This document shows positions 31,905 through 44,058 of a DNA stretch of 64,000 nt, in pieces (the stretch's first letter is position 1; each line of letters opens with the position of its first letter). The notes beneath the pieces are model-generated. The model saw only the letters and a program-made list of their open reading frames with translations. It searched no databases and had not been told where the DNA came from. The position numbers were made by a program, and so were the translations under genes. Location of the stretch: contig OX388312.1 in assembly GCA_947579605.1 (NCBI GenBank), positions 25,443,313 through 25,507,312 on the forward strand. The letters are read 5' to 3'. Source of the stretch: Athripsodes cinereus. Taxonomy: Eukaryota > Arthropoda > Insecta > Trichoptera > Leptoceridae.

Positions 31905-32016
31905 TAATCCAAATACAACCTTATACACCTTTCACATTAAGCTACTAAAAGTTTGTGTCGTGAAAGGGGAGTTTGCCGGCACCTGGGATCGAACCACCGA
32001 CCCCATGTTCACGATC
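31905..32016 (-). mobile_element. SINE A, copy 5 (truncated)
   Basis: Complement of the SINE A body and the B-box half of the head (GGGATCGAACC). It ends at TGTTCACGATC, so the A-box half is missing. Confidence 0.8.
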
Positions 32017-34869
32017 TTTACATACCTTTTTGTTTAAAAATACCTTTATGAGTATTAGACATGCATTGTCATTCACGTTATTAAAGAATGCCATCCATTC
32101 CGAATATGGTAAAATATAACATTTTTAATATGTGTGATAGCAAATGAAAGCTTAAACTAGTAATGATATGCGTATAATTTAATATAAATTATTTATTAAA
32201 AAAAACAATAACTTATTTCGCATATTTTTATTGGTCTATTTTTTTACAGAATTGTAATACTTAAGGGAAAGTCTTTGAGATTTGAGTATCATACATTCTT
32301 ATCTTTGAACACATTATTCTCGCTTACATCGCAATATAATTCCTCATCCTTCCTATTTCTTTCTTTTATTTTTTTCTGTTATTTTTATATTTATTATTTA
32401 CAAACATCATAAATTACATAAATATACAATATTGATAAAACAAAATGAAGCATAATAATAATTATGTATATAGCGTACCGTAAATATAATTTATATAATA
32501 ATGTATCATGTAGGTATCTATTTGATCAACTTTCCAACTACGCAATTCTTGACCTTAGAAGTTTCCAATGACACTTTCCTATGAGAAAATAATATTTCCC
32601 TTTCATTTACTAAACAAACTACATCAACAAGAGTATAATTGTATCATAAATATATCAATAAGCAATCTTATCTGAACATCCCACAACACATAATATATTT
32701 TTATACTTATTTTACTAATATGATATACGTTCCTGAACTGTAATATGGGTTTTTTTCAGGATACTTCCAAAGCCTAAAAAACTCATTTGGTGGCACATTG
32801 TCGCGACTATTGACGTCATCCGAGTTGTTAGATTGTCTGTCCTTCTCCTTTATCACACCCCCCTCTCTCTCCCCTCCGACACACCCCCAGACCGATCACA
32901 CTTTTCCTTCTCAGTACGAAATAATATAATCATACAACTTACAACGCACTCACAGCCCGCATCCACTGATAGTAAAACACTAACACACAAGAGGAAAGAC
33001 TCGCTAAATCTCCTCGCTATTATATCGTGACAATCATATTAAATCTTACAAGTAAAGCACATTTACATTATAATAATATAAGTATGCAGTGAATATAGAA
33101 AATATTCAGAAAAAGCTGTTTTTAATTAATATTGTAATGATGATGATTTTTCAAAGATCTGTTGTCTCTGTTATAAAGAAGCATATGGTTCTGACTGGGT
33201 CATGTTTTGAGAGTGTCCAATGATAGATCTGTGTTATTTCGTTCAAAAGGGTTGCAACGGCTTGGACATGACTCTTTTACAATGCACCGTTCTAATGAAA
33301 ACGACTTAAGAGGGCTAGGAATGTGACTCGTTTGGCATAATGTCATTCTGAAGGGAAGAGGCTAGTTTCTCCCCTGTGTTTCCGGGAGGAGCGTTGAAGG
33401 GTGATTGAGTTGAGTTGAGAAGATTTTTAGAGCTGGCTGTGAGAAATCGCTTACATAATAAACCCACCCTTCGACTTTTATGTAATTACTTAACCTGGTG
33501 GGCACTTCTTTCCAGGTGAAATTGGGTTTACAGCTAGTAACTATAGTAATCATAATATTGTAGAGATTAAAATTGAAACAAATTTTTACTTTGTTAAAAA
33601 GTTGTATTTAAAAACTATCTTTTACACAAAACATTAATGTATACAGTTAAAACAACTGCCTAAAAATAAAACTTTTGTTTATGTAAATAAATAATAAAGA
33701 AAATAGTTTACATTTATCATCGGCAATGAGAATAGTTGGGCAAGTATTTAACTTTGTTTTCAGCCTATCTCTCTTTATAATTCCATTTAGGCATATTCTG
33801 ACCTTAAAACTTACTTTCCGACTGTCCTCTGTAACTTTATTCATCATCTTTGATAAAATATATACACCCACTCACTTAAGTCCAGTATCCAATATGCTCT
33901 AAGGGTGACTTTAATCCTAAGCTAGCCCTTAATTCGGTTAAACTTGCTTTCACATCCAATAAATTTCAATATTTCACAACTATTTTACACCAAAATGACT
34001 TACACACAAGATAGTGACTCTCTCTGGTACATATTTGCCCTTGCAAGTTGTTATTTTTATCATTTGTTTAATATTAGACGCCTTTTGATTCAATTTTGTT
34101 ATAAATCATGTTATAAATCTAAATTGGTTGACAATTATAATAACCCTTGAAATAAAAGCATGCTATAATAAAGACATGTCACTGAGCATCACCTATCTGT
34201 CTCCTGATTTTTTTTCTAAAATAATTGCCCTAAATTAAATAGTTATCTTAGGATAATGACTACTCTAAGCATAGATGGAAATATTGGTCCTTAAAATGGA
34301 ATCTCAATCATGTTGAATGAAAATGTAAATTTTCAGTATCTTAAGTTTCCAACATAGTCATTGAAATTCAAAATTTGACCTTAAAATTATTGAGATTTCC
34401 TAGTATATTCTGAAAACTTTTCCATTTCTTTCCAATTTTAGATTTTATTCAAAACAAAAGGTCTACAGCATAAAAACATACTTAAGGCTCTTTGATCTAA
34501 GACCTTTCAAGTTGGTGATTGGTTGATCGTGTCGAACAAAATAATAGAGTACTTATGGCATACCATTAATTACCTTATAGAAATCCATAATATACCTATA
34601 ATTATTATTGAAAAGACATCATATTCTGCTGGAACCATTACAGTTTTCGATCATTGCGATCCCAAGAAATCTGATGCACTGTACAAATTTGAATAAGCAA
34701 ACATCCAACATTATCATTAGAGCATCTCGCACAAGTAGGTAGGTAGTAGATTAACTGCATGGAATAAACATAGATATAGTTCGTTATATCCGTATGAAAA
34801 AACGATAGAAAGCAATAGTATATTTCATCGCTGGACATGTAGCATTTTTCATACGTGATGTTTAACGAA
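32017..34869. other. No gene seen; pyrimidine-rich patch and an unassigned denser block
   Basis: 32838-32920 is C/T-rich and lies in a GC-richer interval (32760-33030). 33160-33560 is also less AT-rich and has a 63-codon minus-strand frame without a domain. These blocks may belong to an unrecognised transposon or an untranslated region. The remainder is AT-rich. Several short frames (33647-33871, 33944-34150, 34638-34838) are not supported. Confidence 0.4.
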
Positions 34870-34935
34870 TACCTGTTTTATTTCAGGGCACTCAAAAACT
34901 AACAGCAAAGAGTGGGACGTTTATCATTTCCCAGG
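34870..34935 (-). repeat. Repeat B 5' scrap
   Basis: CAGGGCACTCAAAAACTAAC and GCAAAGAGTGGGA match the complement of the B 5' end. Confidence 0.5.
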
Positions 34936-34975
34936 AATTCAACGAAGCGCATAATATTGTTGTACTGCATGATTT

Positions 34976-35290
34976 TATACTATACTATATATACTGTATA
35001 CTATACCCTCACGCCGTATCCCAAGTGGGTTAGGCAGAGAGAACGGAACGCCAATTAGATCTATCTTCACACACTTCCTTCGCTTCTTCCACATACATAC
35101 GGTTTCTCATTCACGCACGTCGGTTCCTATTACTCAACACGCGGCCGTCCTTGAGAATTTTATCCACGTGATCAAGCCACGTGGTTCTCGGACGCCCGCG
35201 TTTCCTCACACCCTTTCTTTCAGAGAAGTATATCCTCTTTGTCATTCTTACCTCGTTCATTCGTTCAACATGCCCAAACCACCGTAGTTT
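34976..35290 (-). pseudogene. LINE E 3' end, copy 1 (reverse transcriptase C-terminus)
   Basis: On the minus strand, with small frame breaks, the translation runs RWFGHVERMNE, then KGVRKRGRPRTTWLDH, then a DRIRRACMRN-type segment, EEAKEVCED and WRSVLSAYP, followed by a stop. This is the standard ending of a group of RTE-like insect LINE proteins. It closes with ATACGGCGTGAGGGTATAGT, a 3' end shared with repeat B. It is frameshifted and 5'-truncated. Confidence 0.75.
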
Positions 35291-36840
35291 ATTCTATATG
35301 ATTTTATATGATTATACATATTCACATTTTTATATATGATTTTACGTGACTGTGATAAATAGTGGGATATCCACCCTTTTTATATATCACAAATATACCT
35401 ATTTATGTGAGTTAACACACTTCTAACTATATGGACATAAAGAAATTAAAACGCAATTATATAAATGTCGTAAGTTCTAAAAATAGATGTGACATAATAC
35501 AAGTATTTATTGTTTCAATCATTCCTCAGAATAAAGTTAGAGCTTGTATGGCTTCGTACTATGAAATTGATTGAAAATCAATCAGTCTATTAAAATTCAA
35601 ACGAGTTGATTAAAAACACCAACATATTATTAGATTATTGATTATATTACTTTTCCTAAAGCTCTGAGTACGAGAAACTTAATTAAAATTGCGTTGTTAA
35701 CTTATATCAAGCTCAATACCTCTGACATTTTATAAGTAAAACAAAACTGTTTTATATTAAAATAAAAAAATTTGTCTCAGAGAATAGTTCTCTCTCACAT
35801 TTTTTGGAAATTTTGAGTGCCTTTAAAAGGCAGGTATTATTAAAACGTTCTGCATAAGGCATTTAATATCTTCAATTCAACAAAGAGGTATGCCATCCTC
35901 CTGTGTGTTCACTTATATTGTCACGGAGTGGATGACTTGCATGATTGTTTTTTCATTTGATTTAGTTGGTCCGCTGACTACCCCAAATGTAGGAAATAAC
36001 ATAATAGTGTGAATGAATAAATGAATAGTTCTATGTGAACCCGGAATCAAAAGATATTTTAAATAAAGTTTTTTTCTACCTATTACTGTTCATATTTTAA
36101 TATAGTCCTAAGATATTACCAAGGTACCTATATTTTATTTATTAAAATTAAATAAGCCGGGTAGGTACATTGGTTCATTGACACGGAATGTTTTTCGCAG
36201 GTACTAATTGATACAGAGTAAGTACGTGGGCCTACATAATGTTAGTATCTATTTATAATCATCGTAATTATGACAAAAGTTCTCAGCATTTGAAATGCCT
36301 TCCTAAGAATTCTTATCCTTACTATACACATTTCATAAGAATCTAACATTTTCCTTGCAATTAGTTGTATAATCCCGGTCACTGTTAAGTGTCCCATTGA
36401 ACCTTTGACATATTAAATGTTTCACATTTGCTTCTCAGGTATTCTCAGTATTCTTTAACCTTTAGAGATTCAGAATTTCACATACACCTAACTTGTTTCT
36501 CTGTGCGATATTTTATTTGAAATCTTTATTTTTCCAGGAGCTACGAATCTGTTTCCGGTTCGTTGGTTTATTCAATTTAACGTCTTTTATTTCATTTTTT
36601 ACGGTTTTATGAAATCCATATTTTGCAAAAGGTCATATTTATCAGGCATCAATATAATATACCAAAGTTCACATTCGTTATGTAGCTGTTATATTCATTA
36701 TGAATACATCGCTTGTTATCGATGACATATCAACGTTTTCTCAATCGGTTTAAAAGATTCCCAGTAATATTTACCAAAAAGAAACGTAAAAATTAAAGAA
36801 AACTTATATTCACTATGTCGGTGTTTAGGAAGTCGAATTC
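35291..36840. other. No gene seen; one decayed repeat B
   Basis: 35775-36015 keeps the B block order (TTTTGAGTGCC, AAAAGGCAGGT, GTCACGGAGTGGATGACTTG, CGCTGACTACCCC) but is strongly diverged. The rest is AT-rich. Confidence 0.45.
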
Positions 36841-37037
36841 CTTTACGAAATTAATAAAACAAATGTTTATTCTACTATGTGAATTATTTTCGAGAGAGAC
36901 GTCTTTCTTCTTGTTAGGACATTGTCAAACCTAACAAGACGAAAGACAATTAACAATGTCCTAAAAAGACGAAAGACGTCTCTCTCGAGAATAAATCACA
37001 TAGTAGAATAAAACATTTGTTTTATTAATTTCGTAGA
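36841..37037. repeat. Foldback family F, copy 2 (197 bp, arms ~84 bp)
   Basis: 36841-36924 and 36953-37037 are near-perfect complements, including TTATTCTACTATGTGA / TCACATAGTAGAATAA and TCGAGAGAGACGTCTTTC / its complement. The 28-base loop itself repeats CTAACAAGACGAAAGAC, complementary to part of the left arm, so two alternative hairpins are possible. Confidence 0.85.
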
Positions 37038-38414
37038 CATATTTGTATCGTCGTTAAAATAAACTTCAAAATTTCCATTATTAGTCAAACAAAGTAGAAA
37101 TTTACAATAACTGATGGGTGTTTTTGTCAAAAATTTGTGACTTTTTTACAGTAAACCATTTTACAGTTCATATAGAAATGTTTATAAGTTATTTGTAATA
37201 TAGAGTAAAAATCATCTATTACTTTTACGTTATCATCTTATTATCGTTAGGTCTTGTCTTGTTATCTTGAACTTATGAAATATATTGTTTTGCGACTAAA
37301 CTATATTCATTAGTCAAAGAAACAAATGAGAAACTTTATTTATTTAAAAACAAACTTCGAATAATTCTATATTATCTGAGATCTTGCTTTCATGTGGTAA
37401 TGTACATAGAATGCGGGATAAAATGGTTTTGTTATTATCTCAGAAAGTACTTGTGTAATCATCTGTTCTTTGAACGAGTTCAAACACACATAAACAAGTT
37501 GAATCTATAGCGAATATTTGTCTAAAGTCCTAATGGCGCCAGAACATCGCCTTTTGTAAACAGATTTCAATTTCCAAAGGACGTATAATTTGCTAAGAGA
37601 AGTGGTTAGTACGATGCTATACCTACATGTTGTTATAATACATACTCTTGTCTTTACTGAAGCTGGTATACACCGTTCCTATTACAAGGGTTGAAAATAG
37701 CCCGTCACTATGATCTGATCAAAATTAAATTTTTCAGATATTTTTTGCTCATTGAAAAAATAAGACACTTGTTCTTGTTTTGAACATGAAAACATACATA
37801 TGCTTCTTCTACTGTGGACCCTCGATTTGAATAGGCCACCCACTCGTTATAAAAAGTTTCCGAAAGTCTAAATGTAAAAGGCAGATATACGCAAAACATT
37901 GCCAAATGACATTTAACATCTCGATTCGGCAGAGTTGAAGTAAATACAGTAGCCACTTATGCAGAAAATCTTATTTAGATATTCATTGACATAGAGAGAA
38001 CAGTTAGTATGTTTATAATATGCAGAAAGTCTTCTGGGAACCCCATTTGTGGGATATGGCGTTACAGTATAATTAGAGATGCCTTCTTTTATTTTATCAC
38101 TCCAAGTGCTTTATTCACATGCACCAGTATATTGCTATTTTCGAAAGCTCTGCAAGCATAGTAAGTCAGATTCAAAATCTTAATCTCCAGATCGAACCGA
38201 TAAGCAACAAATAGATTTTTCTAAGTAGGTATAACAATGTCTTACTGAAACTCGACTATTTGCTTAACTTAGAATGCGTTCACTCATTTACATCATCTAA
38301 TAAAATGATTCAAGCGAACAGACAGAAATTATCGTAAAAAATTTTATATCGTGCAATTTCAAGTTAACAATGTATGTATCCATCAGCAATAAATCATTCT
38401 TTATTTGTTCACAG
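37038..38414. other. No gene seen; one decayed repeat B
   Basis: 37830-38070 resembles repeat B in block order (AATAGGCCACCC, AAAAGGCAG, ACATTTAACATCTCG, CCCCATTTGTGGGATATGG). The 82-codon minus-strand frame over it is a by-product. Confidence 0.45.
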
Positions 38415-38570
38415 AGTTTACGAAAATAATTAAACACGAGAAAATAAATATACATGAATCACGCAATAAGCATTTTTTTTATTTTCATCTCATTCGTTCG
38501 TTTATCATCCGAGGCTCCCATTGAAAGCACAGGGTGGAAACAAGTTTCTTCCACAACAACTTTACCCAAA
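38415..38570 (+). CDS. Candidate first coding exon of a secreted protein (signal peptide)
   Basis: A pyrimidine-rich acceptor (TTTATTTGTTCACAG, ending 38414) precedes 39 bases of untranslated sequence and an ATG at 38454 in a good context (ATACATGA). Thirty-nine codons follow: a basic/polar start, a strongly hydrophobic core (ISIFFIFISFV), a plausible cleavage region (RLSSEA) and a short mature part (PIESTGWKQVSSTTTLPK). The frame then meets a consensus donor AAA|GTGAGT at 38571 in phase 0; unspliced it stops a few codons later. The layout (non-coding exon upstream, intron just before ATG, signal peptide) is the same as in the gene at 49781-53743. I cannot identify downstream exons, so the product is unknown. 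It could be chance, but four independent features agree. Confidence 0.5.
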
Positions 38571-38774
38571 GTGAGTCACCATTTATAAGATATACTCAAA
38601 CATCCTCAATATTCCTCACAAGTCGTGAAATGGTAATTAGCGATATCGGTTATAATCTGACTCTAGGTCCTCCAATTGAAAATCCAAGAATCCACCCACA
38701 ATATTCCTTTTTTGATATACCTACACTCGTTTTTTCATTCTCTAAGACTACCAACCATATTGTTAGAATAATAT

Positions 38775-39025
38775 GATTGTAGCAATATCTGAAAGAGGTG
38801 TGTGAGAAAACGCGGACGTCCGAGAACTACGTGGCTGGAACACGTCGATCAAATCCTCAAGGATGGCTGCGAGTTGAGTAAGAGAAATCGGCGTGCGTGT
38901 ATGAGAAATCGCGTATAAGAAATGTATGAGAAAATGTGGTAGAAGCGAGAGAAATATGTAAATAATACTAAAATAGCGTTTCGTTCTCTCTCCCTGCGCT
39001 ATTTGGAATACGGCATGACAATATT
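38775..39025 (+). pseudogene. LINE E 3' end, copy 2
   Basis: Plus-strand remnants of the same protein ending (GVxENADVREL is out of frame; CGGACGTCCGAGAACTACGT matches the GRPRTTW codons), then AATCGGCGTGCGTGTATGAG and the 3' end TTTGGAATACGGCATGA. Frame breaks and deletions are evident. Confidence 0.65.
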
Positions 39026-39582
39026 CATACGTCAATCGTCTGTAATAAAATAACACATATAAATAATTTAAATAGTTGAGCTTATGTCCAAAAAGCTTCT
39101 AATTTCCATACATAAATTGAGTGGTAAACTGTGCTTTTATTTATATTTTTTAACCTAAATTTAAGTGAACTTTCATAATAGTGTTTCCTCTTCGAAAATC
39201 AAAAAGTTATAAATAAATATTCGTTAATCCTAAGTAGCCTTTTGTCATAATAAATTCAAAGTGTCTTCTTTTTTAAATCTTCACACATCTAGGTACTAAA
39301 AGAACACGAATAATGATAATATGAAAGATAATATTATGTCATATGGGGAACAGAATCTCACAATGAATTTCTAATCTCCCATTGTTTTACAAAGGATTCT
39401 TCAAAGTGTTAATAACAATTAACCAGGTGTTTTAAGAACACAAGATACAATTATCTAAAAAAATAATAATATGTACATGACGATATGTAAGAGATAAGTA
39501 TTTAAAGTACGACCACCCACCTTTGATTCAAAAAGTATTATTTATACAATATTTTTAACACATTTCTATTTTATTCTTTTCT

Positions 39583-39690
39583 ACTCCCTCACACCACATC
39601 CCAAGTGGGGTAGGTAGAGAGAAAGGAACGCCACATAAATTTGTTCCCTCATACTTCTTTCGCCTCCTATACATTCATGCAAACTCTCAT
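39583..39690 (-). pseudogene. LINE E 3' end, copy 3 (short)
   Basis: The complement of the LINE E terminus: CCCTCACACCACATCCCAAG, then GGTAGGTAGAGAG and GGAACGCCACATAAAT. About 100 bases remain. Confidence 0.6.
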
Positions 39691-40865
39691 TTTTAGCACA
39701 TTCTTCTTGTATATCCATCATAAAATATATCATACATATCTTTAATTATTTCCACATATTATCTAATTCAAGTAAAAATGTAATTATGAAATATTCAAAT
39801 ATAGCATCAATGATTTCTAAACAACAAAAAATAAAAATCATTAACACGCGACTTACATTTATACCTATTGCGTAGAATTAATAAAATAATGGTGAGGTAT
39901 TTCACCCATCTTAATACATTAAAAAAAACTTATTTGCACGTAGAGGACGACCTGTAGATTTATTAAATTCATTTATTCACTGGCTATAACACATAATATA
40001 GGAAATTCTGAGACGGTATTGATAGGAAGTGATTTTGAAAGTAGGTACCAGTTCATAATGTACCGAGATAATAGGTAAAATACATAGTTCACTCAGTATT
40101 TCCCCCGACTGTTCCATTGACAAAATGTTTTACAACTGGCCAAGGCAATTCCATTCATAAAAATATCTACCGCAAGGAGATTATTATATAATAATAATTA
40201 TAAGTCTATGTAGGTAGGTACCTACAGTTGTAATTAATATCTGGTGATGTGTCTATTGTCTTCGTGGGTTATTTGCTATTGTTTGTACACATGGGTGCTA
40301 ATGAAATAGTTTTTATAGTAAGATCATAAATATCTACCTGAGCTATTTTATGAATGAACTGGAGGTATGAATTATTATTGAATGAAGAGATTACCTTGAG
40401 GGACCGGAAAAAGGAAATGTCCAGTTTTTGGGTTTAATCATTATCAGTAGTTGGTTATTGATATAAAAATATGTATTATTTTGTATGCGAATGTTTTCAT
40501 GTTTTTAAGAGATGTTTTGTATGATGTTGCCATTTGTTTATTTTTGAAATACTACCATTTCATATCCCCTAATTTTTAGAAACAATGATTTGTTTTTTCG
40601 ATTAATTTAAACTGTATTTTGGTATGTTAGCGATGGCTGCTTGTGTGATATGCTAGTGAGAACAGATGAATGAGCGGAATATGTGATACTTAAATAATTT
40701 ACTTATCTGTGGTACATGTTTGTGGATGACAGCTGAGTTATGAACGTCTTTTTTCTATTTTGTAAACCATATTTATAGTTGTTATCTGTTATGTACTTTT
40801 ACTACTTAATAAATAAAATAAAAAAAAAATAAAAAAATTAATGATCTTCACCTTCTTCAACGGTG
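39691..40865. other. No gene seen; one decayed repeat B
   Basis: 39895-40025 has B-like middle and 3' blocks (TTTCACCCATC, GCACGTAGAGGACGACCTG, TCTGAGACGGTATT). 40205-40222 has a GTAGGTAGGTACCTAC motif. The rest is AT-rich with an A-rich tail at about 40805-40840. Confidence 0.45.
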
Positions 40866-41148
40866 TTAACATGATTTTCGAGAGTCTTCTAAAAGACAGG
40901 TGTTCGAAAAAATAAATTTTACATTTTAAATTCAGCGATGAGGTTTGCCACCCATCCTGAATGCCTTATTTATTTGTTGTCATGGAGAGTATATCTACTA
41001 TTACTATCCCATCATGGCATACCCCACAAGTGGGGTAGCCAGCAGATCAGCTAAAGATGTTTTCTTCTCCGTGTCAACAAATAATTAAGACATTCACGAT
41101 GGGTGGCAAACCTCATTCCCGAACTTAAGATATAAAATATCTTTTATT
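40866..41148. repeat. Two repeat-B copies head to head in inverted orientation
   Basis: 40869-40990 is a plus-strand B (TTCGAGAGTCTTCTAAAAGA to TGGAGAG). 40991-41148 is a minus-strand B starting at its 3' end (CCATCATGGCATACCCCACA). Together they form an interrupted inverted repeat. Confidence 0.7.
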
Positions 41149-42234
41149 TAAATTTTACATTCAATTATATTCCTTGAATTTTCAATTATATTGCGGAGTA
41201 TCTACATATTTACAGGAAGAAATATAAAGTTCCTATATAAATGTACCTATGTATGTATGGGAATGACAAAAGATAACAATGTTTTAAAATCCATTAGCTT
41301 ATTTGGCACTGCCATACCGTAGCAATCTTATCATTGCTCTATTATATTGAATCATTTGAAATACATGGGTATATATGATTATGTAATATCTTTTGTACAA
41401 TAATGTATATACACCCACACAAATGCGGGGAATGAAAATTTGATTTTGAGAAAGAAAGATAAAGCAACGTCTTCATTGCACAATTTTAATTTTGTGTATA
41501 CTCAATACACACAGCGGTACTCCTATACAGACCTACATTTTATGCTTAGGTATATAACAATGTGGGACTATTAACAGATATTATAATCATGAATTATATA
41601 ATACCAATTTATTTATTTATTTAATTTATCATTTATTTATTTATTATTACAATATACGGCGTGAGCCTTTTACATGTATAAAATATAATTATAAAAAATG
41701 CATGACAGACAGTACGTTCAAACAAGACAAGCAGTATATACTAATAAACCTAAAATTTTATATTCGAACTTGTTATTTAATTGCAGATATTATTTGATTC
41801 AATTACGTAAAAAAAAATATTTGTTGCATGTAATTTGATTCATATTTTTTGTATAGGTATAATATAATTTACCACATCTTGATTCCATATCATGTTGATA
41901 CAACCCACAAACTTAGTTAGCTATCCATAAAAAATATTAAAAACACAATATTTAATATTCTCTATGAAGAGTAAATATTTTTATAAATTTCACCACACAG
42001 CCAATTTTGTGTCTGAACTTTGACATTTAAACATGGTAAATACAGTTTTGAATAAATATTAGGTATGTAGCCGAACATAAGTAAGCAGGGAAACGCGTGT
42101 ACACATAATATGTACATAGACCTACTTTATATTGTACCTATACCTACTGCTGTACTTGTGTATTCACGGATGAAGAATATTCCATGGTGAATTTCGCAAA
42201 TATAATTTCTCGTGTAAACCAGTAACGTGTCTTC
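41149..42234. other. No gene or recognised repeat seen
   Basis: AT-rich sequence. TTTA/ATTT repeats lie at 41605-41645. Confidence 0.5.
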
Positions 42235-42521
42235 TATAAAAGCCGAATAGCCAAGTATTACCAGCTTAAAAATAATTTTAAAATTTTACTCTTACCTGCA
42301 GAGCGCAATTAGATCATTTGAAATTTCGCGCTCGTTCGCTCACTATATTGTGTGAATTCGATGCAATGTCGTCTGAAGCATTGAACAAACCTGATTACAT
42401 GCAACTGAGCAGTTTTGCATCATTTGTTTCACTACACGCATTGTATATTATTTTAGGGTTTAATTTTTTTCTCGCTCAGTCACTCGATGCATACAAATCG
42501 CAAAGTGCACCCTCAGTATAA
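42235..42521 (+). promoter_or_regulatory. TATA-like site followed by a short open frame (weak)
   Basis: TATAAAAG at 42235-42242 is followed by an acceptor-like TACTCTTACCTGCAG (to 42298) and an open frame with ATG at 42366 (51 codons, hydrophobic middle ASFVSLHALYIILGFNFFLA). The interval is less AT-rich than its surroundings. No family is recognised and the parts do not combine into a clear gene model. Confidence 0.15.
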
Positions 42522-43654
42522 AGATTATATTATAATAGGTAGAGGTAGATACCTATAATGTATGTAGTATGAAAAATAAGCCTTGTTACTTTATATACAT
42601 GTGTAGTTATTGTCTGTTTTGTGTTTTTAATAAATAAATAAAGCGTAGTTGATAGCGCTCAGCTCTTGGATGAATGATTATACCGTATACGAGTACCTAA
42701 TATTTATTTAATAAAATATTATTTATACCTATTTCTTACTAAGGGTGGGCCTACCCAGTATGAAAACCACTGGTGCAAACATATTTTTTTAATATTATGC
42801 CTACCCTCATAATAATATTATTTACGAATGATATTATTATTAATAAATGGAATTCAAATATAAATTAATAAAATATTCAAAAAAGTATTCGTCTGCGGGC
42901 ATTTTGCCATGGCATTTCAAAGAATATTGAAGAAAACAATCTATCCTTATAGTGGAATTGTGGTGTGGTGATTTATTTAACGAGCAAAAAGTATAAAAAA
43001 AAATCGCAGACATTGTAGATCAACTAATCAATTAGGATTGTAAAGAAATAATATCTTCGCCTAATTCAGTACTATTGTTACTATCAAATCATAATTAGGA
43101 GATCATAATTAATAAATATAGACTTAATTATACCGTTCGTTAAATATATAAGTATTGCAGGATATGGCACCTACGTCAGTGTAGTTGTTGCTTTAGTTTA
43201 TGACCGTGGCGTCATACTCTTCTTTTGTTTTTAGTGTCATGACGTTGTTCTTGTTATTTGTTGCATAATAAAGTTTGCGTTTTAATACAAGCCACTCTCA
43301 TTTTCCTGCCACTACATACAAATACATTTAGGTATGTTATTACCGAAATATAGAAAGAGATTTCCTACAAGTACAGAAGTCAGTGGAATTAAAGCATGTA
43401 ATAAAAATACAAATCATCCTCTTCGTGCCACATAACATATTGGGATATTCATACTGGGATGTCTGTGATGCACCATCGGGATGTATTTCATGCTAGGCAT
43501 TTTTTAAACTCTTAGGTGGCTTCATAAGTAATCCTATGATATTGAACGAGGCTATAAAATTATTTAATGACTTAAATGTCCATATGAATATTTTCATAAC
43601 ATGCAATGACTTTATCGCCAGGATAGAGATTCTCCTATGACTTTTTTTTCTTTT
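42522..43654. other. No gene or recognised repeat seen
   Basis: AT-rich sequence with a possible repeat-B scrap at about 43410-43465 (CCTCTTCGTGCCAC). Confidence 0.45.
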
Positions 43655-43765
43655 TGAAGTCGCATTGCGTTTTTTTCTCTTTCGAGATCGCCTTGGCTAA
43701 AAGCTGTTTTGGTCTCTATTCAGGGTGATGTTCTTAAGATGATGATAATAATAATAATAATATAG
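43655..43765 (+). repeat. Repeat H (LINE 3' tail), copy 1
   Basis: GAGATCGCCTTGGCTAAAAG then CTGTTTTGGTCTC, then GATGATAATAATAATAA. The same order on the minus strand at 56141-56228 shows a common LINE-type 3' end with ATG/ATA repeats. Confidence 0.6.
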
Positions 43766-43791
43766 CGAAATAGTTTCAAAATTTTAATCAC

Positions 43792-43888
43792 CTACCCTTT
43801 AACAAAGTTTCGTTAATTAATTATGCATCCACGTGTAATGTAATAACCTTACACGTGGATGCATAATTAATTAATAAAATTAGGGTAG
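43792..43888. repeat. Foldback with perfect 26-bp arms
   Basis: 43813-43838 and 43849-43874 are exact complements (TTAATTAATTATGCATCCAC... ) around a 10-base loop. Outer CTACCCT / AGGGTAG at 43792 and 43888 extend the symmetry. A MITE or hairpin-RNA source is possible. Confidence 0.75.
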
Positions 43889-44058
43889 AATAATAATATA
43901 ATATAGCAATTAGATAATCCAACAAGAACCGTATGCATAAGCGGATATAATTTTAATAAATTATTCGTAATTTGACTGAAATATAAAGTACAGTACACTT
44001 ACCATATTGTGTAAGCTAAATTTTATCGATTTTTTTTTATTTATATAATTGTTTGTAA

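Noticed and set aside
38763..39056. 97-codon minus-strand frame
   Set aside because: Antisense of LINE E copy 2.
42318..42521. Small membrane-protein gene behind a TATA-like site
   Set aside because: Only weak composition and a hydrophobic stretch; no family, poor start context and no coherent splice model. Kept only as a low-confidence regulatory note.
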